A stretch of 33,660 nucleotides of DNA from NCBI RefSeq assembly GCF_029889885.1, contig NZ_JARANY010000029.1, positions 1 to 33,660 on the forward strand, read 5' to 3'. Positions within the stretch are counted from its first letter, which is position 1, and every line of letters starts with the position of its first letter. Made by a program: the position numbers and the translations under genes. Below the pieces are notes generated by a model. The model saw nothing but the letters and a program-made list of their open reading frames with translations, made no database searches and was not told where the DNA came from. This DNA is from Chromohalobacter sp. 296-RDG (GTDB lineage: Bacteria > Pseudomonadota > Gammaproteobacteria > Pseudomonadales > Halomonadaceae). Shown here piece by piece: positions 18,341 to 26,005 of the stretch.

Positions 18341-18466
18341 CTAGAGGCTCGACGCCGAGGTCGTTGCGCGGGAGTATCGAGACCTCCTGAACGGTGAGTG
18401 AACGAGGTGGGCGTGTTCTGGCCCACGCGAAGCGGGTGCGCAGTGGTGTGTCGAAGGTATCGGCAT
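18341..18466 (-). CDS. Possible 41-codon leader ORF upstream of lamB
   Basis: ATG at 18466 is preceded by ACAAGGGGACCTC, almost the same initiation context as lamB itself (ACAAGGGAAATCTC), and the sequence before both starts shares GACCAAnAACnTT. The 41-residue product (MPIPSTHHCAPASRGPEHAH...SASSL) is basic, with several His and Arg, and has no recognisable domain. Its TAG falls inside a 6-bp hairpin (18336-18351), 92 bases before lamB. Inside the ORF is an unused perfect Shine-Dalgarno (AGGAGGT, minus strand, 18382-18388). It may be a regulatory leader peptide or a decayed copy of a porin gene start; translation is not proven. Confidence 0.35.
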   Translation of the reverse strand: MPIPSTHHCAPASRGPEHAHLVHSPFRRSRYSRATTSASSL

Positions 18467-18613
18467 GAGGTCCCCTTGTTGTTCTCGAAACGTTGTTGGT
18501 CTCGAAGCGCCGTTATGTTCTAGGCGCGATGGCTGAATGATGCCTGCGTCATTTACGACATTATTAGCATTATGTAGTAAGTTTTCATTTTGACTATGGT
18601 ATAAACGCCACTA

Positions 18614-18632
18614 AAGTTTAATCTCTAAACTT
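18614..18632. promoter_or_regulatory. Palindrome AAGTTTA-N5-TAAACTT
   Basis: Perfect 7-bp inverted repeat with a five-base centre in the AT-rich segment far upstream of lamB and upstream of the small gene at 18851. Operator-like, but the half-site matches no regulator I can name. Confidence 0.45.
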
Positions 18633-18850
18633 AGTAATGAGGCCAAGCGCTGACTTATCCAGGAAATGGCGTTTTTTCGGCGTTTTTAGCTCTAACCGGC
18701 CAGTTAGTTCGTTCGATGCTTGGCCAATGGTGTGGAAAAGTTACAAAAAAGAAGCGTTTGACTGGCAAACGCCGCGAAGCGGACTTTCCGGTAACGCTTC
18801 CCGGAAGCCTGTTATTTAGACGGTCAGTTGGGGCACATGGGGATGGGCGC

Positions 18851-19060
18851 GTGAGCGAGTTTACCTGGCTGGATAGCGTCGTCTTGGTGGTGTACATCCT
18901 GCTCGTGGCGCTGATCGGCGCGCCAGGATGGGGCTTCGAAGCGGCTAGCTTCATGCTGTGGGCGCAGTCGCTTTCGCAGATGCACGAGGATGATGTGCCG
19001 ACTGCGTCACTGCGCTTGGCTGCGGCGTCTCCGTTCGCGGCGGCCGCGGTGACGCGATGA
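18851..19060 (+). pseudogene. Fragment resembling the N-terminus of a sodium:solute symporter
   Basis: GTG start (GGATGGG upstream) gives a 69-residue frame. Its first 22 residues (SEFTWLDSVVLVVYILLVAL) resemble the first membrane helix of SSS-family symporters, which typically read FTWLD-x-hydrophobic-Y. The homology stops after about 25 residues; the rest (MLWAQSLSQMHEDDVPTASL...) is not transporter-like and the frame ends soon after. I read it as the stub of a deleted transporter, but an uncharacterised small membrane protein is possible. Nothing else recognisable is present up to 19219. Confidence 0.35.
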
Positions 19061-19219
19061 TGGTTCTGGGAACGCATGATGGCACGACAGCATTGGCGAG
19101 TGACGCTGCACGAGGTGTCGCCGCGTGCGGTGATTCTTGCCCGTGCTCAAGAGTGCAGTGCTATGGGAACTGGGACAGTTGGCCGGAGCGCGCCAAAGCG
19201 ACGCCTCGGCCTGAGCCGT

Positions 19220-20134
19220 TCAGATAGTATCGCGAGAGGGGGTGCCGCGAGGTTCGCCACGCTTCATCCGCTGATCGAGTGCCTGCACCACGCGCTGGTG
19301 TGTGTCGTCGCTCATGGGCTTGAGCGGGGTGCCGTCGAGTAGGGCGGCAAGCCCTTCGCCGTTGACGACCATCAATCCGTTGGGGGCTTGCTCGATCTCT
19401 ATTTCCCAGCCGGGCAGGACCAGCACGCCTTGCACGGCGATGTCGCCCAGGGAGTGACGAGCCAGCCATTGGCGGCACCAGCTCGCGGCCATCCGTGTGT
19501 GCGCCAGGGATTGACGTTCGCGCCAGCCGGGAAAGCGTAGGCGTTGCCCGGCCACTACCACCTGGGTACGGGCCTCGCCCATGATATCCAATGGTGGAGT
19601 ACGGGCGCTTACCTCGACCACGAATATGCCATGCGGGGTCACTACGACATGGTCGATGGCGTCGCTGTCGGTGGGCACATCGTGGAACACGAAGTAGGGG
19701 TGCGCTTCCGGGCGGATCAGGCGCTCCAGCTCCTGACCCACGGCCAGCTCGCAGGCCAGGCCCAGCTTGAGGCGACGAATGCGCTGCACGTCACGAATCA
19801 AGCGAAAGCACAGCACTAATGCCAGCAAGGTGGTCAAAAGCCCGTAAAGCGCCCATTCCAGCCAACTGTGATGGCTGGCGAACAACATGCGTCCCATGCC
19901 GTAGACCAGCGGCGCCAGGGTGATGATGGGCCCCAGCGCGCCATCCAGGAAGAGTGCGGCATAGGCACGGTCGAGGCGGTCGCGTAGCGACTGTGCGGAC
20001 TCGCGCAGTGTCCGCCCGTCATAGGGCGATACCAGCGCCCCGTCTTCCAGATGGCGCAGTGCCAGCACCACGAGCGCGGTGGCGCCGAGCGGGGCGAGAA
20101 AAATGATCGGCAGTACGTATTCCAGCCAAGCCAT
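19220..20134 (-). CDS. Membrane-anchored NERD-domain protein with altered active site
   Basis: A protein of about 304 residues with two N-terminal hydrophobic stretches, one at the start (YVLPIIFLAPLGATALVVLAL) and a pair around residues 68-112. A cytoplasmic NERD domain (nuclease-related) follows: a helix AVGQELERLI, then AIDHVVVTPHGIFVVEVSAR. In active NERD/PD-(D/E)xK folds the motif ends E-x-K; here it is E-V-S, so the catalytic Lys is missing. Later segments (VQGVLVLPGWEIEIE, MVVNGEGLAALL) match the end of the domain. The start at 20134 is preferred (AGGA eight bases upstream); an ATG three codons earlier also exists. Function is unknown; it might bind nucleic acid at the membrane without cutting. 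Confidence 0.75.
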   Translation of the reverse strand: MAWLEYVLPIIFLAPLGATALVVLALRHLEDGALVSPYDGRTLRESAQSLRDRLDRAYAALFLDGALGPIITLAPLVYGMGRMLFASHHSWLEWALYGLLTTLLALVLCFRLIRDVQRIRRLKLGLACELAVGQELERLIRPEAHPYFVFHDVPTDSDAIDHVVVTPHGIFVVEVSARTPPLDIMGEARTQVVVAGQRLRFPGWRERQSLAHTRMAASWCRQWLARHSLGDIAVQGVLVLPGWEIEIEQAPNGLMVVNGEGLAALLDGTPLKPMSDDTHQRVVQALDQRMKRGEPRGTPSRDTI

Positions 20135-20282
20135 CACGGTCATCCTGGTCGAGAACGTGTTACATGAACGCCCATTCTAGCTAGCTTGCCGGGGATCGGC
20201 GATGCCGACGAGCGATGAGCGCTTGTCGCGATACGGGACGCCAGTTGTATCATGGCGCATCGGCTTTGCCCGGGAGATCACG

Positions 20283-21161
20283 ATGTCCGATTCCTCAGCG
20301 TCATCATTGGCGACCTTTCTTTCCCGTCATTCGCGGTTGTTCGTGCTCACCGGCGCCGGAATGAGTACCGATAGCGGCATTCCCGACTATCGCGATCAGC
20401 AGGGTGCTTGGAAACGCTCGCCGCCGATGACGCATCAGACGTTCATGCACAGTGACATCGCACGTCGACGCTACTGGGCGCGTAGCCTGGTGGGGTTCCA
20501 GGCGCTTTCGGAGGCGCGGCCTGGACGCGCGCATCGTGCGCTTGCCACGCTGGAGCGTGGCGGACGCATCGAGCAGTTGGTCACGCAGAATGTCGATGGA
20601 CTCCACCAGCGCGCCGGATCGCGGCGTGTAATCGACCTGCACGGTCAGGCCGACGTGGTGCGCTGCATGCACTGCGGGGCGACCCAGATGCGCCATGCTG
20701 TGCACGCCGCCCTGGCGCGTATCAACCCCCATTGGACGGGCCAGGAGGCGAGTGTTGGGCCGGATGGCGATGCCGACTTGGCGCATGACGACTTCGGCGA
20801 TTTTTCGTTGCTTTCATGCGCACGTTGCGGTGACGGTATCTTCAAACCCGATGTGGTGTTCTTCGGCGACAGCGTGCCACGCTCCCGTGTGGACGCGGCA
20901 TTCGCGGCGCTTGAGGGCGCCGATGCGATGCTAGTCGTAGGTTCGTCGCTGATGGTCTATTCGGGCTATCGCTTCGCGCGGCGAGCGGCCGAGTTGGGCA
21001 AGCCGATGGCCTGCATCAACATGGGGCGCACGCGCGCCGACGCGCTGTTCAGCCTCAAGGTCGAAGCGTCGGCGGGCGAGACGCTGGATGCCGCTCTGCG
21101 AACCATGGCCACGCCCCCTGCCGGCGAGGTCGTATCCCAGGCCCCGGCGGCTAGGACGTAG
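20283..21161 (+). CDS. Sir2-family NAD-dependent protein deacylase
   Basis: A cytoplasmic sirtuin of 292 residues that would remove acyl groups from lysines using NAD. Visible motifs: LTGAGMSTDSGIPDYRD (NAD loop), TQNVDGLHQRAGS, LHG with the catalytic His, a Zn ribbon built from CMHC and CARC, KPDVVFFGDSVP, and GSSLMVYSGYRFARRA. The order and the GDSVP/GSSLMVYSG signature are those of the SIRT4-like (class II) group rather than E. coli CobB. An insertion (about residues 153-178, Gly/Asp-rich) separates the two Cys pairs. The start at 20283 follows GGGAG by seven bases; longer in-frame starts lack homology. It is convergent with the lipoprotein gene that follows. Confidence 0.92.
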   Translation: MSDSSASSLATFLSRHSRLFVLTGAGMSTDSGIPDYRDQQGAWKRSPPMTHQTFMHSDIARRRYWARSLVGFQALSEARPGRAHRALATLERGGRIEQLVTQNVDGLHQRAGSRRVIDLHGQADVVRCMHCGATQMRHAVHAALARINPHWTGQEASVGPDGDADLAHDDFGDFSLLSCARCGDGIFKPDVVFFGDSVPRSRVDAAFAALEGADAMLVVGSSLMVYSGYRFARRAAELGKPMACINMGRTRADALFSLKVEASAGETLDAALRTMATPPAGEVVSQAPAART

Positions 21162-21211
21162 CCGAGTCGAATATCGCGGCGCGTCCGCTCCGCTCGTTTC
21201 CGCTCCACACA

Positions 21212-21616
21212 CTAAGGTGAAGCGGGCTCCAGCGTCACGGTCGGTATGCTGCCGGTCTCGCCGTTGAAGACTTCGACGCGCTCACGGTTGAGATGCGTCA
21301 GGCGCCCTTGATCGCGAACCTCGGCCTGCAAAAAGTACGTATGCGCCGCCTTGATGGCGCCCTGGTCATATTGCAACGTGACCTCGGTCGCGGGGGTGTC
21401 GACGCGTGTATAGCGGCTTTCTGCCACGGTGGCATCGTCGCTATCCTTCAGCGTGACATCGAGAGAAGCATCGTTGGATAGCTTGGGCGGCTGATCGAAG
21501 ACGACCCGAGCATCGAGGGTATTGAAATCAGGGCCACTGGCACAGCCCGCGAGGCCAAGCAGCAACAAACCGGTAAGTACGGCATGCAGGCTACGCGGCA
21601 CGTTAGGCAAGGACAT
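21212..21616 (-). CDS. YbaY-family lipoprotein
   Basis: A 134-residue lipoprotein. Signal peptide with lipobox LAGC (LLLGLAGCASG, Cys about residue 25), then a single beta-sandwich domain resembling YbaY/YscW chaperone-like lipoproteins: LDARVVFDQPPKLSNDASLDVTL, then ATEVTLQYDQGAI and TYFLQAEVRDQGRL. These proteins often help localise other envelope proteins. The ATG has AGGAGG-like sequence upstream. It lies 45 bases behind the SUI1 gene on the same strand, so cotranscription is likely. Confidence 0.8.
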   Translation of the reverse strand: MSLPNVPRSLHAVLTGLLLLGLAGCASGPDFNTLDARVVFDQPPKLSNDASLDVTLKDSDDATVAESRYTRVDTPATEVTLQYDQGAIKAAHTYFLQAEVRDQGRLTHLNRERVEVFNGETGSIPTVTLEPASP

Positions 21617-21661
21617 GAGAGCCTCCTCGCACAGGAAAAGGGAAAGCAGCCGACGGAGCGT

Positions 21662-22036
21662 TCAACCGCCCGCCAATTTGACACGATAGCCGCGCGCTTC
21701 CAGTTCTGCCTTGAGCGTTTCGCGCTGATCGCCTTGAATCTCGATGATGCTATCCTGGATGGCGCCGCCAGTGCCACAGCGCTGCTTGAGCGCCTTGGCC
21801 AGAGGCTTGAGCGCGTCGGCCTTGAGTGGCACGCCTTCTACCAGAGTCACGCCTTTGCCTTTGCGCCCCTTGGTCTCTCGGCGCAGGCGGACTGTCCCGT
21901 CGAGGCTTGCCAGGCGTTCTTCCTCTGCCGTTTCGGCACAGCGACATTCGACGAGCGGTTTCCGGCACTCGGGACAGACTTCGCCGTGTTCGGTGGAGTA
22001 TACCCGTCCACGTAACTGGTCCTGCAGCGATGCCAT
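21662..22036 (-). CDS. yciH: SUI1/YciH-family translation factor
   Basis: A 124-residue cytoplasmic protein of the eIF1/SUI1 family, thought to influence initiation-codon fidelity on the 30S subunit. The SUI1 core is in the C-terminal half: VRLRRETKGRKGKGVTLVEG, then KQRCGTGGAIQDSIIEIQGDQ and LEARGYRVKLAGG. The N-terminal part has CPECRKPLVECRC (about residues 21-33), four Cys in a compact pattern that could form a small zinc site. Many bacterial YciH proteins have a similar segment. The start at 22036 follows GGAGG; an upstream frame extension has no homology. Confidence 0.9.
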   Translation of the reverse strand: MASLQDQLRGRVYSTEHGEVCPECRKPLVECRCAETAEEERLASLDGTVRLRRETKGRKGKGVTLVEGVPLKADALKPLAKALKQRCGTGGAIQDSIIEIQGDQRETLKAELEARGYRVKLAGG

Positions 22037-22124
22037 GCGCGCCTCCTGAATCGATGTGTCGCGGACATCCATGATAACGCGCCATGGCGTGGGGCACGAT
22101 ATCGGTTGACGCCATCCGACGGGC

Positions 22125-22802
22125 TTAGTGAAGCACGGCTTCCAACTGTTCCAGTCGTGCCACGGCACTGGGGAGATCGTGCATGTCATGCAAGGCGATG
22201 GCGCCCTCGGGCGTGGTTTCGCGTTCAGGGAAGCGGTTGATGTGGATCGTGCGCATTCCCGCTGCCAGGCCGGCCGCGACGCCTACATCGGCATCGTCGA
22301 TGACCACGCAGCGTTCGGGCGCAGCCCGCATCTCGCGCGCGGCATGCAGGAACAGCTCGGGGTCGGGTTTCCAGCGCTCGATGGTGTAGCCGCTATAGAG
22401 GCGATCGCCGAAGTAGGCGCGCAGGCCGGTGCTGTCGAGGGCGCGGCGAATCTTGTGTTCGGGGCCATTGGAGGCGACGCAACGTGGATGCTCGGTGAGC
22501 CTGTCGAGCGCCTCGCGGATCCCCGGAATTGGTTGCAACTCGGTGCTCATGCGCGTCTGCATGGTATAGCGCATCTCCGCCTCGGCGGCCTCTCGGGCGG
22601 CGTCGTCCAAGGCGCCGAAACGGCGCTCCAGCTCAGCAACGATGTTGGCGAATCTGACGCCTCGAAACTCTTCCATGTATTGGGGCGCGGCGAAGGGTAG
22701 TCCGGCACGGGTCAGGACATCGGCCATGACATTGGCGAGAAGGGGTTCGCTATCGACAAGGGTGCCATCGCAGTCGAACAACAGGCACAGCGGATGAGAC
22801 AT
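22125..22802 (-). CDS. HAD-superfamily sugar-phosphatase-like hydrolase
   Basis: A 225-residue phosphatase of HAD subfamily IA with a helical cap. Motif I is FDCDGTLVDSEP (nucleophile Asp10 and acid Asp12), motif II CVASNGPEHK, motif III the Lys of RWKPDPELF, motif IV VVIDDADVGVAAG. The cap (residues about 17-85) and NGP instead of NSS resemble YieH/YqaB-like enzymes acting on 6-phosphogluconate or sugar phosphates. The start at 22802 follows GAGG; 27 extra in-frame codons upstream are not conserved. It lies near a sugar-acid TRAP operon but in its own unit. The true substrate is unknown. Confidence 0.85.
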   Translation of the reverse strand: MSHPLCLLFDCDGTLVDSEPLLANVMADVLTRAGLPFAAPQYMEEFRGVRFANIVAELERRFGALDDAAREAAEAEMRYTMQTRMSTELQPIPGIREALDRLTEHPRCVASNGPEHKIRRALDSTGLRAYFGDRLYSGYTIERWKPDPELFLHAAREMRAAPERCVVIDDADVGVAAGLAAGMRTIHINRFPERETTPEGAIALHDMHDLPSAVARLEQLEAVLH

Positions 22803-22933
22803 GGTGGAGCCTCGAGGGCTTAGTGGATTAAACCGTTCATTGTCCCAAATATCGGCAGGCGACGCCCAGTATTGAGACAGCATACCGAGTTTGCGAACGG
22901 CGTTTTTTAAGCGCTCTATAGAACTTTAGTTGC

Positions 22934-22959
22934 CCCCGGCCCTGATGGCAAGGCCGGGG
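22934..22959 (-). terminator. Hairpin after dctM
   Basis: 8-bp GC stem (CCCCGGCC / GGCCGGGG) with a ten-base loop, 24 bases beyond the dctM stop. There is no U-tract, so termination is plausible but not certain. Confidence 0.45.
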
Positions 22960-22982
22960 CGACGTTCAAAGCGATTGCGTTG

Positions 22983-24290
22983 TTATACGAAATCCGGGAC
23001 TAGCGCTTTAGGGATCATCAATATCAGTTCCGGATACACGATTAGAAGCGCAATAACAGCGATCATTACCGCGAGATAAAGCAGTGTTGTGCCAAGCGCC
23101 TTGAGCAGTGGGATGCCGCCGATCTTGGCTGAGATCATTAGGCATAAGCCATACGGTGGGGTGATCAGGCCGAGTCCCAGGGCCATGACGCTGATGACGC
23201 CGAATTGGACCGGGTGCACGCCCGCCTGCATGGCCAGCGGCTGGAAGATCGGCGCGAGGATCGCCATCGCGGGCAGAGAGTCCATGAAGGTGCCGATCAG
23301 CAACATGACGCTGGCCATGACAATGAGCAGCGTGGTCGGGTCGGTGATGTTGACCCCTTTCATCAGCGACGGCGGAATCTGATAGAAGCTGATCAGATAG
23401 CCGAATATCGCCGCACCGACCAGGCTGAATAGGGACAGCGAGCACAAGCGGACAGTTGAAGTCGAAGCCTCCATGACGTTCTTGAGCGTCAACTCGCGGT
23501 AGACCAGAAAACCCAGCACCAGGGCATAAAGCACCGCCATCACTGCCGCTTCAGTGGGGGTGACTATCCCTAGCGTGATGCCGCCGATGATTAACACAGG
23601 TATGCCCGCCGCGAGCAGGCCGTCCTTGCCTGAATGCATGAGTTGGGTAAGTGTCGCCCGACTTCGCACAGGCACCTGGTAGCGACGCACGTATCCCAGA
23701 TTGAGCAGTAGCTGTGCGAGCCCGATCATTACCCCGGGCAGGATCCCACCCAGGAACAAGCCGGCGATCGAAGTGTTGGTCAACGCGCCCCACACGATCA
23801 TGTTGATCGACGGCGGGATGACGATGCCCATGACCGACGACGCGGCCGTGACCGCCACTGCGAAATGCGCGGGATAGCCTTCCCGTTTCATGGCCGGAAT
23901 CAGCACCGTTCCCACGCCGGCACTATCCGCCGTCGAGGAGCCGGATACGCCGGCGAACAACATGCTGACCATGACGTTGACGTGGGCCAGGGCGCCCTTG
24001 AAATGTCCCACCAGATGCAGACACAGCGTGATCAGCCGGTCGGTGATGCGTGCGGCGTTCATGAGATTGCCGGCGAGCAGGAACAGGGGCACGGCCAGTA
24101 GCACGAACGAGTCCATGCCGTTGTACATGCGCTGAAACATGATCCAGGGCGTCAGGCGCGGGTCGAGCATGATCACGGCGAAAGAAGTGAGCACCAGCGA
24201 CATGGCGATCGGCACGCCGGCGACGATCAATATGCCTAGCACGGCGAACAACAGCCAGGGTAGCAGGAACATCCAGTCCATCGGCATCAT
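22983..24290 (-). CDS. dctM: TRAP transporter large permease (DctM)
   Basis: The 12-helix transport subunit of a tripartite ATP-independent periplasmic carrier, using an Na+ or H+ gradient; 435 aa. Typical signatures include LFLLAGNLMNAARITDRLI, VSGSSTADSAGVGTVLIP, and VTAASSVMGIVIPPSINMIVW, with FGVISVMALGLGLITPPYG near the end. It overlaps dctQ by four bases (ATGA), so the two are translationally coupled. With dctQ and dctP it forms a complete transporter, next to 2-ketogluconate-type catabolic genes; the substrate is inferred from that context. Confidence 0.95.
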   Translation of the reverse strand: MMPMDWMFLLPWLLFAVLGILIVAGVPIAMSLVLTSFAVIMLDPRLTPWIMFQRMYNGMDSFVLLAVPLFLLAGNLMNAARITDRLITLCLHLVGHFKGALAHVNVMVSMLFAGVSGSSTADSAGVGTVLIPAMKREGYPAHFAVAVTAASSVMGIVIPPSINMIVWGALTNTSIAGLFLGGILPGVMIGLAQLLLNLGYVRRYQVPVRSRATLTQLMHSGKDGLLAAGIPVLIIGGITLGIVTPTEAAVMAVLYALVLGFLVYRELTLKNVMEASTSTVRLCSLSLFSLVGAAIFGYLISFYQIPPSLMKGVNITDPTTLLIVMASVMLLIGTFMDSLPAMAILAPIFQPLAMQAGVHPVQFGVISVMALGLGLITPPYGLCLMISAKIGGIPLLKALGTTLLYLAVMIAVIALLIVYPELILMIPKALVPDFV

Positions 24291-24898
24291 CGAGAAGACT
24301 CCTTGCCGCCGTTGCGATGCTCGGGGGCGCTGAGCGAATCGGTGGGCCTCTCGGTGGTATCGGCCAGGGCCTCATCGAGCTCGGAGGGCGTGTCCAGTGC
24401 CCGCTCCATGGCCGGCTGGCCATGCAGGGTCGCATGCAGGAGCCGTTGCGCGGCGAACAGGATGATCAGCGCGCCGCACACGCTGAACGTGACGTACACC
24501 GCGATCATCGGCAGCTTGGAGGCCGTGGCGCTGCGGCGAAGCCCGGAGAGCGCAAAGTCCTTGCCGTAATAGACGAATACGACGCCGACCGCGAGGCAGG
24601 CCAGGTCACGGATCAGGCGCGTCGCGCGGTCGAGCCGGGAGCCGCGGGGAAAGGCTTCGAGGACGAAGTGGTCGGCATGCAGCACGCCGATGGCGGTACC
24701 CAGCATGATCATCCACTGAAAGGCGAAGCGGCTGAATTCCTCGGTCCAGTACAGTCGCGGCAGCATGGGAAGGTTGCGGCTGACGATCTGATAGACGATG
24801 AACACGATGAAGGCCGCCAACAGCAACAGCAAGATAACGCCCAGCAGGCGCTCGAGCGCTCGGTTGAGCCGGGTGAGTCCGGTAAGCAGGGTGGGCAT
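24287..24898 (-). CDS. dctQ: TRAP transporter small permease (DctQ)
   Basis: A four-helix membrane protein of 203 residues that pairs with DctM. Helices lie at about 18-36 (LLGVILLLLLAAFIVFIVYQ), 55-75 (FAFQWMIMLGTAIGVLHADHF, including the conserved RFAFQW), 88-110 and 125-147. The C-terminal tail (residues about 150-203) is long, soluble and Ser/Glu-rich, unusual for the family. It lies between dctP (54-base gap) and dctM (four-base overlap). Confidence 0.92.
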   Translation of the reverse strand: MPTLLTGLTRLNRALERLLGVILLLLLAAFIVFIVYQIVSRNLPMLPRLYWTEEFSRFAFQWMIMLGTAIGVLHADHFVLEAFPRGSRLDRATRLIRDLACLAVGVVFVYYGKDFALSGLRRSATASKLPMIAVYVTFSVCGALIILFAAQRLLHATLHGQPAMERALDTPSELDEALADTTERPTDSLSAPEHRNGGKESSR

Positions 24899-24952
24899 GG
24901 CGAAACCCTCGGCGACAGGAGCCGGGATGGAGCGTTCATCCCGGCCGGGGGA

Positions 24953-25966
24953 TTATTCGACGTTGACGATCCGGTCATGAAGTTCGGTGAGGCCCATGTC
25001 ATCGATCACCTTTTGCAGCGGCTCGGCGACGATCTCTTTCATGCGCTCACGATCCATGGGGTATAGCGTGGCGCCTTCTTCCTTGAGCGTCTCGAGCGCT
25101 TCGGCGTCCTGCTTGAGCTGTACCTTGCGAGCGTAGCTTGCAGATTCCTTGGCGGCGGCCATGACCGCGTCGCGCTGGCTATCGTCGAGGCGTTCCCAGG
25201 TCATTTGCGAGAGCGTCAGCAAGCGCACGGTGATGTCATGCTCGGAGAGCCCGATATGCGGTGCCACTTCATGAAAGCGCATGCGTTCTATCCACTCGGC
25301 TTCGTTGAGCAGACCATCGATGGCACCAAGTTGTAGCCCGGTATAGATCTCCTTCCAGGCCATGACGGTCGGCTCGGTGCCCAAGGCTTTCCAGGCTGCG
25401 ATCAATGGTTCGGTGGGGTTGGTGCGAAGCTTCATGCCTTTAAGATCGTCGAGGCTTTCCAATGGCCGTGTGCTGACGATCTGGCGCTTGCCTCCTCCGA
25501 AGAAGGCCAGCACCTTGACGCCGGTTTCGTCCTCGATCTTTTCGGCTATCTCACGGCCCACTGGACCGTCAAGCACCGCCTTCCAGTGATCGACGTCGCG
25601 ATACATGAAGGGAATCGAGAACACGTTGGCGGTCTTCGAGAAGTCGGTGATCAATCCTGGGTTGATGATCGACATGTCCAGCGCACCGGCCATTTGTTGC
25701 TCGAACATCTCGGTTTCGTGGCCGAGAACGGAGTTGCCCAGGATGGTGACGGAGATATCTCCGTCGGTCTTGTCTTCAATCAATTCCTTGAAGCGTTCGG
25801 CGCCAAGCTGATAAGCGGTGTCTTCGGTGCCGCCATGGCCAAAGCGCAAGTCCACGGCTTGGGCGCCACCGGCTAACGTCATGCCGAGCGTCAGCGCGAT
25901 GGCGCCGAGCGCGCGCTTGGCAAAGGGGCGGCGGGATGCATTTGGATCGATCCAGTGCTGAGTCAT
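24953..25966 (-). CDS. dctP: TRAP transporter substrate-binding protein (DctP)
   Basis: The periplasmic receptor that captures the ligand for DctQM; 337 aa. A Tat- or Sec-like signal (RRPFAKRALGAIALTLGMTLAGGAQA) is followed by LRFGHGGTEDTAYQLGAERFK and the conserved ligand-binding segments MKLRTNPTEPLIAAWKALG (carboxylate-binding Arg) and EIYTGLQLGAIDG. This suggests an acidic sugar or other carboxylate ligand. GAGGTGA precedes the ATG. It lies 39 bases after the LacI gene, so the regulator and transporter are probably one transcript. Confidence 0.93.
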   Translation of the reverse strand: MTQHWIDPNASRRPFAKRALGAIALTLGMTLAGGAQAVDLRFGHGGTEDTAYQLGAERFKELIEDKTDGDISVTILGNSVLGHETEMFEQQMAGALDMSIINPGLITDFSKTANVFSIPFMYRDVDHWKAVLDGPVGREIAEKIEDETGVKVLAFFGGGKRQIVSTRPLESLDDLKGMKLRTNPTEPLIAAWKALGTEPTVMAWKEIYTGLQLGAIDGLLNEAEWIERMRFHEVAPHIGLSEHDITVRLLTLSQMTWERLDDSQRDAVMAAAKESASYARKVQLKQDAEALETLKEEGATLYPMDRERMKEIVAEPLQKVIDDMGLTELHDRIVNVE

Positions 25967-26005
25967 GATGTCACCTCATTCATTGTTATGTCCGCTTTGG
26001 GCGGA

